Shown here: positions 15,635 through 23,838 of the stretch, piece by piece
How the letters are laid out: each line of letters opens with the position of its first letter
Numbering within the stretch: the stretch's first letter is position 1
NCBI GenBank assembly: GCA_946621635.1
Contig: CAMOOR010000032.1
Coordinates: 1-23,838, forward strand
Direction of reading: 5' to 3'
Source of the DNA: Colimorpha sp002372855
GTDB lineage: Bacteria > Bacteroidota > Bacteroidia > Bacteroidales > P3
Length of the DNA: 23,838 nucleotides
The notes under the pieces: generated by a model
Database searches by the model: none
What the model was told of the DNA's origin: nothing
The model's input: only the letters and a program-made list of their open reading frames with translations
Position numbers and translations under genes: made by a program

Positions 15635-17746
15635 ATGAAGAAAATCATCGTTTTCCTCGCTATTGCTATGTTTGCGCTCCCTTCACGTGCCGACGAGGGC
15701 ATGTGGATTCCGATGCTTTTGCAGCGCAACGAGGCTGCCATGCAGCGTGCGGGCATGCGCATCACGGCCCGCGACATCTATGACATCAACAATGCGTCGC
15801 TCAAGGACGCCATTCTGCTCTTCGGCGGCGGCTGCACGGGCGAATTCGTCAGCGACGAAGGCCTGGTGCTGACCAACCACCACTGCGGCTACAGCTACAT
15901 TGTGCGCCACAGCTCGGTGGAGCACGACTACCTGACCAACGGTTTCTGGGCCATGACGCGCGACCAGGAGATTCCCTGCCCGGGCCTGAGTGTGAAACGG
16001 CTGGTGCGCATGGAGGACGTCACGGCGCAGGTTCTGGCCGGCATCGGCGACGAGACCTCGGAGTCCGACCGCGAGAAAATCATCAAGAAGAACATCGAGG
16101 AGGTCTGCGCCCAAGCCACCAAAGGCACGCACTACGAGGCCGTCATCAAGCCGTTCTACTATGGCAACCAGTACTTTATGTATATCAACGAGGTGTTCAC
16201 CGACGTGCGTCTGGTGGGTGCCCCGCCGAGCAATATCGGCAAATTCGGCGGCGACACCGACAACTGGATGTGGCCGCGCCATACGGGCGACTTCTCGATG
16301 TTCCGTGTCTATGCCAAGGATGGCACGCCGGCCAGCTTCAGCGAGGACAACACGCCCTACCGCCCGTTGAGGCACCTGCAGATCAGCCTCAAAGGCGTCG
16401 AGGAGGGCGACTTCACCTTTGTCTTCGGCTATCCCGGCACCACGCGCCGCTATGTGACCCACGACGCCGTCGACCTGGCCGCCAACGTGGAGAACCCCGT
16501 GCGCATAGCCCTTCGCGACATCCGTCTGGCCCACTACAATGCCGCCATGCAGCAGAGTCCGGCGCAGCGTTTGAAGTACGCTTCGCGCGTGGCCAGCATC
16601 GCCAACGGCTGGAAGAAGTGGCAGGGCGAGAGCCTCGGCATCGAGCGCCTGCACGGCGTGGAGCAGAAGATGGAGCAGGAGGAGGCGTTCCAGCGTTGGG
16701 CCGACGGCAAGCCGCAGTACCGCAACGTGCTCAGCCAGCTGGAGGAGAACTACGCCAAGCTGCGCGAGGTGGAGACGGAGTGGACCTACTTCAGCGAGGC
16801 CGTGCTGGCCAGCGACTTCATGAACCGTGCCATGCGTCTGAGCATGGTGGGCAAGGCCGCCGACGGCAAGGCCGCCATGGACCGCGCCAGGAGTTCGCTC
16901 GACAGCACCTATTTTGACGATTTCGACGAGCATTCGCCCGTCGACGAGGCCATCTTCCTGGAGTGCTTCAACTACATGTGGGAGCACGGTTTCGCCCCGT
17001 TCCTGCATGCCGAGGACGCCAAGACGGCCCACGACATGCTGCAGAAGATCTATGCCAAGTCGGCCCTCAACGACCCCGACAAACTGGAGAAACTGCTGAA
17101 GAAAATCGAAAAGAAGAACAAGCCCGAGCTGGCCCTCGAGGATCCGGCCGTAAAGCTCTTCGAGGAGGCCTACAACTTCTGCTACAGCAACAGCAAGCGC
17201 GCGCAATACAAAGAGGCCGAGAACAACATCAACCGCCTGATGCGCACCTACATCAAGGGGCAGATGGAGATGTATCCCGACAGCAATTTCTTCCCCGATG
17301 CCAACCTGACGCTGCGCGTGGCCTACGGCCATGTGGAGGGTTTCAAGCCCAAGGACGCCACCTACTACACCGCCTACAGCACCATCGACGGCATCATGGA
17401 GAAGGAGAACCCCGATGTGTACGACTACCGCGTCATGCCGAGGCTCAAGGAGCTGTGGCAGCGGAAGGACTACGGCATGTATGCCAACAAGAAGGGTGAG
17501 CTGCCCGTGGCCTTTATCGCCACCAACCACACCACCGGCGGCAACAGCGGAAGCCCCGTGCTCAACGCCGACGGCCAGCTGGTGGGCATCAACTTCGACC
17601 GCTGCTGGGAGGGCACGATGAGCGACCTGCTCTTCGACCCGGCCTATTGCCGCAACATTTCGCTCGACATCCGCTACTGCCTCTTCATCATCGACAAGTA
17701 TGCCGGCGCCCGCCACCTGGTGGACGAGATGACGCTGGTGGAGTAG
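15635..17746 (+). CDS. dpp11: S46 family dipeptidyl-peptidase, DPP11-type (Asp/Glu specific)
   Basis: The protein has 703 aa from the ATG at 15635, chosen because it follows the -7 box and gives a signal peptide (MKKIIVFLAIAMFALPSRA). A longer ORF reading from 15527 crosses the promoter. S46 enzymes are chymotrypsin-fold periplasmic exopeptidases that release dipeptides. The catalytic His83 lies in TNHHCGYSYI, the Asp is in DTDNWMWPRHTGDF, and Ser638 is in GGNSGSP. Eighteen residues after the Ser is Arg656 (NFDRCWEG), the position that in Porphyromonas DPP11 is Arg673 and sets preference for acidic P1 residues, whereas DPP7 has Gly. Length fits the family. The large C25 protease follows 73 bp downstream, suggesting joint peptide use. 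Confidence 0.95.
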   Translation: MKKIIVFLAIAMFALPSRADEGMWIPMLLQRNEAAMQRAGMRITARDIYDINNASLKDAILLFGGGCTGEFVSDEGLVLTNHHCGYSYIVRHSSVEHDYLTNGFWAMTRDQEIPCPGLSVKRLVRMEDVTAQVLAGIGDETSESDREKIIKKNIEEVCAQATKGTHYEAVIKPFYYGNQYFMYINEVFTDVRLVGAPPSNIGKFGGDTDNWMWPRHTGDFSMFRVYAKDGTPASFSEDNTPYRPLRHLQISLKGVEEGDFTFVFGYPGTTRRYVTHDAVDLAANVENPVRIALRDIRLAHYNAAMQQSPAQRLKYASRVASIANGWKKWQGESLGIERLHGVEQKMEQEEAFQRWADGKPQYRNVLSQLEENYAKLREVETEWTYFSEAVLASDFMNRAMRLSMVGKAADGKAAMDRARSSLDSTYFDDFDEHSPVDEAIFLECFNYMWEHGFAPFLHAEDAKTAHDMLQKIYAKSALNDPDKLEKLLKKIEKKNKPELALEDPAVKLFEEAYNFCYSNSKRAQYKEAENNINRLMRTYIKGQMEMYPDSNFFPDANLTLRVAYGHVEGFKPKDATYYTAYSTIDGIMEKENPDVYDYRVMPRLKELWQRKDYGMYANKKGELPVAFIATNHTTGGNSGSPVLNADGQLVGINFDRCWEGTMSDLLFDPAYCRNISLDIRYCLFIIDKYAGARHLVDEMTLVE

Positions 17747-17799
17747 AGGGGTAGAGCTGTAGAGACATAGAGTTTTAGAGTTGTAGAGTTTTTGGAGTT
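17744..17799. repeat. 8-bp TAGAGNNN tandem array after the S46 peptidase
   Basis: Six successive 8-bp units each begin TAGAG (17744, 17752, 17760, 17768, 17776, 17784), followed by a diverged seventh (TTGGAGTT, 17792-17799). The first unit contains the stop codon TAG of the peptidase gene. The array fills most of the gap to the C25 protease. Confidence 0.85.
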
Positions 17800-17819
17800 A
17801 TAAAAGCAACAACGAAATA

Positions 17820-20800
17820 ATGAAACGGACTATTTTGTTTTTGGCTTTTGCCATGGGGCTGACGCTGAGTGCTTCGGCCCAGAAACAGGAATGCTACCGC
17901 ATAGTGAGCGACACCTATGAGGGGCTTGGCCTGGAGTTTGCCTTCGATGCCCCCGCGGTGGGCGAGACCGAGGTCTGCGGACAGCGTTTCAGCACCCTGA
18001 CGGTCGACGGCCTTATGCCGTGGGGCAAGGACGGCGCTCCGGCGCTGCCCACCTTCTCGAAGCTGATTGAGGTGCCGCTGTGTACGGATTTCGTCGTGAC
18101 GGTGCGCGGTCTGGAGTTCGACACGCTGCAGCTTGCCGGCCCCGTGTTGGCGCCCATGCAGCCTTCGCGCAGCAAGAGCGACACATCGGCGCCCAAGCTG
18201 TCGTACATCCGCGGCATCTATGAGACCGACATGTTCTTCGGCAACACCGTTCCCGAAGTGGAGGCCGTTGGCATTGCCCGCGACCGCCGCCTGGCGCGTC
18301 TCCGTTTCACCCCCGTGAGCTACAACCCTGTCAGCGGCCAGGTGGCCATTGTGCGCCGCGCCGAGGTGACGGTGAGCTACCGCGGTGTGGACAGCGTGGG
18401 TACGCAGGAGATGTTCCGCCGCTACTATTCGCCGCTCTTCAACAGCGGTGCCTCCAGCATCAACGCGCTCTATCCGAAGAGCGTGAGCACCACCGCGCCA
18501 GTGCGCTACCTCATTGTGGCCAACAGCATGTTCCGCGGCCAGATGGACAGCTTCGTGCAGTGGAAGAAGCGCAAGGGCTTCATCACGGACATAGTCTATA
18601 CCGACGATGCCGCCGTGGGCAGCACCACCACCTCCATCCAGACCTACATCAAGAGCCAGTACACCAACGCCACCGCCGCCAATCCGGCGCCGACGTATGT
18701 GCTGCTGGTGGGCGATGTGGACCAGTTGCCGGCCTTCAGCGGTACCACCGCCAGCGACCATATCACCGACCTCTACTATATGACCTGGACCACGGGCGAC
18801 AACCTGCCCGACTGCCACTACGGCCGTTTCTCGGCACAGAACGTGTCGCAGCTGACGCCGCAGGTGCAGAAGACCCTCATGTATGAGCAGTACACCTTCG
18901 CCGACCCGTCGTTTCTGGACCGTGCGGTGATGGTGGCCGGCGTGGACGGCGGCACCAGTGGCGACTTCGGCTACACCCATGCCGACCCCGCCATGGACTA
19001 TGCCATCACCAACTACGTCAACGGTGCCCACGGATACAGCGAGGTGCGCTACTTCAAGAACAACACCTCCATCGTGCCTGCCGGTGTGACCAATGTCCAT
19101 GTGGCCAGCAGCGCCAACTCGATGTCGGCCACGGTGCGTGGCTACTACAACCAGGGTGCGGGCCTTATCAACTACAGTGCCCACGGCAGTTCCACCAGTT
19201 GGGGAACGCCCAACTTCACCACCACGCACGTCTCGTCGATGACCAACACGCAGAAGTTCGGCCTGATGATAGGCAACTGCTGCCTGACCAACAAGTTCGA
19301 GGTGTCGAGCTGCTTCGGCGAGTCGCTGCTGCGCAAGGGCAACTACTGCGGCGCCGTGGGCTACATCGGCGGCAGCAACAGCACCTACTGGTACGAGGAC
19401 TTCTACTGGGCAGTGGGCATACGCACCTCGATAGGCCCCAACATGTCGATGGCCTACAACGGGTCGAACCTCGGCATCTACGACCGTGCCTTCCATACCC
19501 ATGGCGAGACCTATGCCAACTGGGCCATCACGCAGGGTGCCATCATGATGCAGGGCAACATGGCCGTGGAAGCCTCCTCCTCGAGCCGTAACAACTATTA
19601 CTGGGAGATATACCACCTGATGGGCGACCCGTCGGTGATGACCTACCTGACGCAGGCTGCGGTGATGCCCCTCACGGTGTCGTCGATGATTTCCTACGGC
19701 ACCGCGTCGCTCACCGTCACCACCGCGCCCTATGCCTATGTGGCCATAACCGACACCCTCACCCGTACGTTGGTGGCCGCCGCCTGGGCCAATGCCAGCG
19801 GTGTGGCCACACTGACGTTGCCGGGTTCGATGCTCGTCGGTGGCTACGAGGTGGCCTCCACGGCCCAAGGCTACCAGCCTGGATTCCAGAGCGTCAGTGT
19901 CATCACGCCTTCGGGTCCCTTCCCCTACGTCAGTTCCATCGAGACTGTGGCCCCCTTGGTGGCGGGCGACACGGTGGCGCTTGCCGTCACGGTGAAGAAC
20001 GGCGGCAACGTTACGTCGCACAACATCGTGGCCACGCTGACCTCCTCCAGCCCCATGCTCACGTTGCCGGTGGCCACGCTGACTGTCGACAGCCTTGCCC
20101 CCAACGCCCAGCGCGTCTTCACGGTGCAGGCCGTTGTCAACCCTGCCGCAGTTGACCAGACGGTGGTCAGCATCAACTCCAGTGTCGACTGGACCGGCAG
20201 CACCACCCCGGCGCTCGCCGTGCAGCTGCTGACCATTGTGGCACCCAAGTTGGTGTTTACCATATCCGATCCCACGCCGAGCATCCTCCCGAACGGCACG
20301 CTGACGCTGACGGCCACGCTGAGCAACCAAGGCCACGCCGCCCTGCAGCCCTACCGGTTCGAGGTGGCTTCGCCCACAGGCCTGCTGACGGTAACGCCCG
20401 CCGCTGCCAACGCTACAGCCCTCGCCGTCGGTGGGCAGCGGAGCTTCAACGTCACCCTGCAGGCCAACGCCCAGTTGCCGCAGGGTATCGATGTGCCGCT
20501 GGGCATCACGGTGGCCACGGCCGCCGGCCCCGTGCTGTCGCAGACGTTGCCCGTATATGTGGGCAACAGCTACCGCGAGACTTTCGAGGGCAACCAGACG
20601 CACCTTGACGGGTGGAGCTACGGCGCTGTGCAGTGGGTGGTCTACGACACCGGCGCCTACGAGGGCAGCTACTGCGCCGGCTCGTCCTACACCATGAGCC
20701 ACAGCATGACCTCCGAGATGAACATCGGCTGCACCCTCACGGCGGCCGACAGCATCAGCTTCTACTATAAGGTCTCGTCGGAGACGAACTACGACAAGTT

Positions 20801-21833
20801 CCACTTCTCCATTGATGGCACCGAGATGCTTGTATCCTCGGGCGAAGTGGCGTGGACGCGCGTGGCCTATCCCGTTGCCGCAGGCACACACACCTTCAGC
20901 TTCACCTATACGAAAGATTACAGCGTCAGCAGCGGCAGCGACCGCGCGTGGGTGGACAATGTCGCCCTGCCGCACTCCGCCCAGCTGGCCGCCTTCCGCA
21001 GCGACACCGTCTGCGTGGGGCAGAGCTACTCCGTGGGCAACCAGACCATCAACACCAGCGCCCCCGGCACGGGCAGCGCCATTGCCACCCTGGCGGACGG
21101 CACGATGCTGCTGGTGGACTACACCATTGTCGGCACTATGCGCGAGGATGTCTACGACACCGCCTGCAACAGCTACACATGGTTTGGCAACACCTACACC
21201 GCCTCCACCGAAGCCACGCATACCATCAGTAGTGCCGGTGCCTGCGATTCCGTCATCACCCTGCACCTCACCATCGTGGGCGTTGTCGACATTGTTGAGA
21301 CCGTCCAGGCATGCGACAGCATATACTGGAACGGAGAAGTCCTTACCGAGTCGGGCAGCTACATCGACACCATCCATGGCGCCGGCGGTTGCGACACCGT
21401 CGCGGGGCTGCAGCTGACGGTGAACCACTCCGCCTACGACACGGTCTACATCCACACCGAGTCCATGAACTTCGTGTGGTTCGACTCGTCCTACACTGCC
21501 ACGGGCATCTACCACCATGTGCTTCCCACGGCCGAGGGTTGCGACAGCACCCTCACCCTCGTCCTCACCTTCGGCGACGACCCGCAGCCGGGCACCGAGG
21601 GCATCGACGACCTGGAGGCCGCCGGCCTGACGCTCTATCCCAACCCCACGGCGGGACAGCTCAGCCTGGGCGTTGCGGTCTCCGAGGTGGTGGTCTACGA
21701 CATGCTGGGCCACGAGCTGCTGCGCCGCTCCGACGTCAGCACCCTCGACCTCTCCGCCCTGCCGCAGGGCGTCTACATGCTCCGCCTCACCCTCCCCGGT
21801 GCCACAGCGACCCGCCGGGTGGTGAAACAATAA
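17820..21833 (+). CDS. C25 (gingipain-family) cysteine protease with T9SS sorting domain
   Basis: This 1337-aa secreted protease has a signal peptide (cleavage after LSASA, about residue 20), a propeptide-like region to about 220, and a C25 catalytic domain at about 220-620. The likely catalytic His455 is in YSAHGSSTSWG and Cys488 in GNCCLTNKF. CARDB/Ig-like domains follow (about 625-910), then a jelly-roll cleaved-adhesin-like domain (ETFEGNQTHLDGW to DRAWVDNVALP, about 918-1055). Three ~50-residue repeats containing YDT/CDS motifs come next (about 1110-1245), and finally a type A T9SS C-terminal domain (LTLYPNPTAGQLSL ... GVYMLRL). It would be exported by T9SS and anchored or released at the surface. 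Cleavage specificity cannot be told. Downstream of dpp11; the pair suits extracellular protein breakdown. Confidence 0.93.
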   Translation: MKRTILFLAFAMGLTLSASAQKQECYRIVSDTYEGLGLEFAFDAPAVGETEVCGQRFSTLTVDGLMPWGKDGAPALPTFSKLIEVPLCTDFVVTVRGLEFDTLQLAGPVLAPMQPSRSKSDTSAPKLSYIRGIYETDMFFGNTVPEVEAVGIARDRRLARLRFTPVSYNPVSGQVAIVRRAEVTVSYRGVDSVGTQEMFRRYYSPLFNSGASSINALYPKSVSTTAPVRYLIVANSMFRGQMDSFVQWKKRKGFITDIVYTDDAAVGSTTTSIQTYIKSQYTNATAANPAPTYVLLVGDVDQLPAFSGTTASDHITDLYYMTWTTGDNLPDCHYGRFSAQNVSQLTPQVQKTLMYEQYTFADPSFLDRAVMVAGVDGGTSGDFGYTHADPAMDYAITNYVNGAHGYSEVRYFKNNTSIVPAGVTNVHVASSANSMSATVRGYYNQGAGLINYSAHGSSTSWGTPNFTTTHVSSMTNTQKFGLMIGNCCLTNKFEVSSCFGESLLRKGNYCGAVGYIGGSNSTYWYEDFYWAVGIRTSIGPNMSMAYNGSNLGIYDRAFHTHGETYANWAITQGAIMMQGNMAVEASSSSRNNYYWEIYHLMGDPSVMTYLTQAAVMPLTVSSMISYGTASLTVTTAPYAYVAITDTLTRTLVAAAWANASGVATLTLPGSMLVGGYEVASTAQGYQPGFQSVSVITPSGPFPYVSSIETVAPLVAGDTVALAVTVKNGGNVTSHNIVATLTSSSPMLTLPVATLTVDSLAPNAQRVFTVQAVVNPAAVDQTVVSINSSVDWTGSTTPALAVQLLTIVAPKLVFTISDPTPSILPNGTLTLTATLSNQGHAALQPYRFEVASPTGLLTVTPAAANATALAVGGQRSFNVTLQANAQLPQGIDVPLGITVATAAGPVLSQTLPVYVGNSYRETFEGNQTHLDGWSYGAVQWVVYDTGAYEGSYCAGSSYTMSHSMTSEMNIGCTLTAADSISFYYKVSSETNYDKFHFSIDGTEMLVSSGEVAWTRVAYPVAAGTHTFSFTYTKDYSVSSGSDRAWVDNVALPHSAQLAAFRSDTVCVGQSYSVGNQTINTSAPGTGSAIATLADGTMLLVDYTIVGTMREDVYDTACNSYTWFGNTYTASTEATHTISSAGACDSVITLHLTIVGVVDIVETVQACDSIYWNGEVLTESGSYIDTIHGAGGCDTVAGLQLTVNHSAYDTVYIHTESMNFVWFDSSYTATGIYHHVLPTAEGCDSTLTLVLTFGDDPQPGTEGIDDLEAAGLTLYPNPTAGQLSLGVAVSEVVVYDMLGHELLRRSDVSTLDLSALPQGVYMLRLTLPGATATRRVVKQ

Positions 21834-21849
21834 GTTGGATAAACAAAAA

Positions 21850-21889
21850 AGGTGCCCGCTACAGCAGTTTGTAGCGGGCACCTTTTTTT
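21850..21889. terminator. Strong terminator, probably bidirectional
   Basis: GGTGCCCGCTACA (21851-21863) and TGTAGCGGGCACC (21870-21882) form a perfect 13-bp stem with a 6-nt loop, flanked by A-run on the left and T-run on the right. It lies between the convergent C25 protease and SDR genes and can serve both strands. Confidence 0.95.
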
Positions 21890-21901
21890 GTTATGGATGG
21901 C

Positions 21902-22849
21902 TTAGAGAAGCTTTTTCTTGAGGTTGAGGATCATGTCATCGGTCATCTTCTCCAGGTCGTACTGGGGATTCCAGCCCCACTCGTTGCGGGCGCAGGAGTC
22001 GTCCATCTTGTTGGGCCAGCTGTCGGCGATGGCCTGCTTGATGGGTTCGGGCTCGTAGACCATCTCGAAGTTGGGGTAGCGCTTCTTGATAGCGTTGTAG
22101 ATAATCTCCGGGTCGAAGCTCATGCTGGTGACGTTGAAGCTGTTGCGGTGCACCAGCTTCGAGGGGTCGGCCTCCATGATGTCAATCATGGCCTTCTGGG
22201 CATCGGGCATGTACATCATGTCCATGTAGGTGCCTTTCTTCAGGGGGCAGACAAACTTCTCGCCCTTGACGGCGGCGTAGTAAATCTCGACGGCGTAGTC
22301 GGTGGTGCCGCCGCCGGGGAGGGTCTGGTAGCTGATGAGGCCGGGGAAGCGGACCGAGCGGGTGTCGACGCCGAAGCGGGTGAAGTAGTAGTCGGAGAGG
22401 AGCTCGCCGGTGACCTTGGTGACACCGTAGATGGTGTTGGGGCGCTGGATGGTGTCCTGCGGGGTGAGGTCGTGGGGGGTGCTGGGGCCGAAGGCTCCGA
22501 TGCTCGAGGGGGTGAAGACGGCGCAGCCGAAGAGGCGGGCCACCTCGAGGCAGTTCACCAGGCTGCCAATGCCCACGTTCCAACCCAGCATGGGGTTGAG
22601 TTCGGCCGTGGCGCTGAGGATGGCGGCGAGGTTGTAGATGGTGTCGATGTTGTACTGCTTGACGGCAGTGGCAATCTGCATGATCTGGGTGCTGTCGATG
22701 CGCTCCACGGGGCCACGCTCGTAGGGGTCGCCCTTCAGGGGACGGAGGTCGCTGCAAACAACGTTGTTGTCGCCATAGATGTCTCTCAAATTACGTGTCA
22801 GCTCGGAACCAATCTGTCCGCCGGCACCGACAATAAGAATCTTTTTCAT
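21902..22849 (-). CDS. L-threonine 3-dehydrogenase-type SDR (NAD-dependent epimerase/dehydratase family)
   Basis: This 315-aa extended short-chain dehydrogenase has the NAD-binding GAGGQIG motif near the N-terminus (residues 8-14), NLAAILS, and the catalytic Tyr-x-x-x-Lys as YGVTK. The overall pattern (PGLISYQTLPGGGTTDYA, YMDMMYMPDAQKAMIDIM broken as YMDMMYMPDAQKA) is that of SDR-type threonine dehydrogenases, which oxidise threonine to 2-amino-3-ketobutyrate, later cleaved to glycine and acetyl-CoA. It is unlike the zinc-dependent Tdh. No kbl gene is in the window. Sugar epimerase is the fallback reading, but the PGGGTTDYA signature favours threonine dehydrogenase. It fits an amino-acid-using lifestyle with the peptidases alongside. 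Confidence 0.9.
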   Translation of the reverse strand: MKKILIVGAGGQIGSELTRNLRDIYGDNNVVCSDLRPLKGDPYERGPVERIDSTQIMQIATAVKQYNIDTIYNLAAILSATAELNPMLGWNVGIGSLVNCLEVARLFGCAVFTPSSIGAFGPSTPHDLTPQDTIQRPNTIYGVTKVTGELLSDYYFTRFGVDTRSVRFPGLISYQTLPGGGTTDYAVEIYYAAVKGEKFVCPLKKGTYMDMMYMPDAQKAMIDIMEADPSKLVHRNSFNVTSMSFDPEIIYNAIKKRYPNFEMVYEPEPIKQAIADSWPNKMDDSCARNEWGWNPQYDLEKMTDDMILNLKKKLL

Positions 22850-22929
22850 TGTTATTTTACTTTATAATTTCTTTATAACAAACAATATATCACGTCATTG
22901 CATCCACTGTTGGGGGCAATTGACGCGTA

Positions 22930-22937
22930 CAAAGATA
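22930..22937 (-). promoter_or_regulatory. -7 box of the SDR gene promoter
   Basis: On the minus strand TATCTTTG (22937-22930) fully matches TAnnTTTG; the -33 position at N20 reads TTCG (three of four). It implies a leader of about 75 nt before the ATG at 22849, in which I see no clear hairpin. Confidence 0.65.
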
Positions 22938-22963
22938 CAAAATAAATTCAAAAGTGGCGAATA

Positions 22964-23344
22964 TTATTTTGCGCTTATCTTGGCCATGAACTTCTCGGTG
23001 TCGATGACGAAACGCTCGTGTGTGCCCTCGCCGATGGGGCCTGCCTCGTCGTAGGCCTTGACGCGGAAGACCAAGCGGCGGCGATCCACCTCCACCAGCT
23101 CGCTGTCGCACCACACGCGGCGGCCGATGGGTGTGGCCGAGGTGTGGCTGACGTTGACCAGCGTGCCCACGGTGCCCTGCCCCTCGTCGAGGTTCGGCAG
23201 CACGCTCTCGTAGCAGGTCTGTTCCACCAGCGCCACCAGCATGGGCGTGGCAAACACGTCCACCAAGCCGCTGCCCACCCGCGCGGCGCTCATCGCGGGG
23301 GTTACAATCTGCTCTCTGTGTCCTTTTATTCCAGTCTCTATCAT
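22964..23344 (-). CDS. Hotdog-fold thioesterase, FlK-like
   Basis: This 126-aa protein is of the fluoroacetyl-CoA-thioesterase-like family. Thr33 (ATPMLV), Glu41 (LVEQT) and His67 (NVSHTSATP) have exactly the relative spacing of the FlK triad Thr42, Glu50 and His76, each offset by nine. The start MIETGIKG and GSGLVDVFATP are family-typical, so the ATG at 23344 is right even though it sits directly against a hairpin. Most homologues in gut bacteria are annotated only as thioesterases and probably act on small acyl-CoAs; fluoroacetate is not implied. Gap to the SDR gene is 114 bp and includes that gene's own promoter. Confidence 0.9.
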   Translation of the reverse strand: MIETGIKGHREQIVTPAMSAARVGSGLVDVFATPMLVALVEQTCYESVLPNLDEGQGTVGTLVNVSHTSATPIGRRVWCDSELVEVDRRRLVFRVKAYDEAGPIGEGTHERFVIDTEKFMAKISAK

Positions 23345-23345
23345 A

Positions 23346-23385
23346 CAAAAAAAGTTTGCATCCTTAACGCAGGATGCAAACTTTT
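23346..23385 (-). terminator. Intrinsic terminator of the small lipoprotein gene
   Basis: On the minus strand AAAAGTTTGCATCC (23385-23372) pairs with GGATGCAAACTTTT (23363-23350), extendable by one pair, with a 6-nt loop and a T-run to 23347. The hairpin ends 5 nt before the thioesterase ATG. Confidence 0.9.
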
Positions 23386-23408
23386 ATTGCGTAATAATAT
23401 GCGACAAA
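23377..23408 (-). promoter_or_regulatory. Thioesterase promoter overlapping the terminator stem
   Basis: On the minus strand TTTG (23408-23405), exactly 20 nt, then AAAGTTTG (23384-23377; seven of eight matches to TAnnTTTG). The -7 box is part of the terminator's first stem arm, so a transcript from it would begin inside the hairpin about 25-30 nt before the ATG. Confidence 0.55.
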
Positions 23409-23434
23409 TACGCCAATTAATCAGACCAGGCAGA

Positions 23435-23838
23435 TCACTTGCAGCGTTTCATAATGTAGCGGAAGTCCCGGTCGGCTCCACTGGAGAACGGCGCCAGCAC
23501 AAGTTCGTCGCTGGTGAGCTTTTCCACCACAAATACCCTACCCTTATAGCAACCGCCATCAATCTCCAGCAGCTGCTTGCCGTCTTTTTTTGTGAGGGTG
23601 TATCCATTCCAGGTGGCGTAACAATCCGTCCGAGAGTCGGATACCAATACCTTGTCGTCTGTAAACTCCATGTAGATATAACCTTCCGGGATGTTCTGCC
23701 GCCCATCGATGGTTATTTCATACGATTGAGCCGTGTTGGTCCATTTGCCGATAAGGGCTTCATTGTCTTTGTTGTCTTTGCCGCAGCTGGTCAGCAGCAT
23801 TACGCCCAAAGCGAGGGCGGCGAGGGATTTGATGATGT
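23435..23838 (-). CDS. Small lipocalin-like lipoprotein, 5' end outside the window
   Basis: The frame is open to the right edge: reading back from the window end it gives IIKSLAALALGVMLLTSC and then GKDNKDNEALIGKW, so the true start lies a few codons beyond 23838, and a TTG-based start at 23809 would cut the signal peptide. LTSC is a good lipobox. The mature part (~120 aa) has LIGKWTNTAQSYEITI and alternating beta strands with LTKKDGKQLLEI, as in small lipocalin-like or DUF-type Bacteroidetes lipoproteins. Two further Cys (in DCYATW and GGCYKG) may pair. Function unknown. It is followed by a strong terminator. Confidence 0.8.
   Translation of the reverse strand, partial: IIKSLAALALGVMLLTSCGKDNKDNEALIGKWTNTAQSYEITIDGRQNIPEGYIYMEFTDDKVLVSDSRTDCYATWNGYTLTKKDGKQLLEIDGGCYKGRVFVVEKLTSDELVLAPFSSGADRDFRYIMKRCK

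Noticed and set aside
17775..21881. A 1368-aa open frame on the minus strand covering the whole C25 protease gene
   Set aside because: It is longer than the real gene but is an antisense shadow of GC3-biased codons: its sequence is low-complexity Gly/Val/His/Arg-rich with no family motif, while the plus strand has a signal peptide, catalytic residues and a T9SS domain.

Overview
The window is a piece of a GC-rich Bacteroidales-type chromosome (phylum Bacteroidota). The evidence is the TTTG-N20-TAnnTTTG promoters characteristic of this phylum, an S46 dipeptidyl-peptidase, a C25 (gingipain-family) protease with a type IX secretion (T9SS) C-terminal sorting domain, a ResB/CcsA fusion protein, a fimbrillin-like lipoprotein and many lipobox signal peptides. 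Family or genus cannot be fixed from the sequence. Strong GC3 bias creates very long antisense shadow ORFs, which were not annotated.

Layout. 105-6480 (minus strand): a four-gene operon read right to left, consisting of an outer-membrane porin-like protein, an imelysin-family (M75) lipoprotein, a di-haem DHOR/DUF1111 lipoprotein and a CcsBA cytochrome c synthase. It looks like a periplasmic iron/redox module that carries the haem-attachment enzyme for its own c-type cytochrome. 6706-7958 (plus): a tiny exported basic protein translationally coupled to mannose-6-phosphate isomerase. 8031-12268 (plus): a housekeeping run of a coiled-coil protein, ZapA, a 6S-like RNA, RNase Y, Lgt and phosphoglycerate mutase. 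12454-12769: tRNA-Ser(GCU), tRNA-Pro(UGG) and tRNA-Arg(UCU), with a terminator-like hairpin inside the cluster. 12838-14783 (plus): a fimbrillin-like lipoprotein that is GC-rich at its 5' end and AT-rich over its last 1.2 kb, followed by a 64-aa peptide. 14790-15314 (minus): an unrecognised beta-domain protein with C-terminal membrane segments. 15635-21833 (plus): a DPP11-type S46 peptidase followed by a large T9SS-exported C25 protease. 21902-23838 (minus): a threonine 3-dehydrogenase-type SDR, an FlK-like thioesterase and a small lipoprotein cut by the right edge.

The most unusual structure is between genes. Several gaps are filled by short-period tandem arrays (periods 7, 8, 9 and 11 bp), each with a different unit, often arranged as inverted pairs and starting at or near a stop codon. 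One of them (1-87 and 15379-15507) is a genuine dispersed repeat present twice in opposite orientation. Other points worth attention are the composition break inside the fimbrillin-like gene, the small peptide behind it, and a thioesterase promoter whose -7 box lies inside the terminator hairpin of the gene before it.
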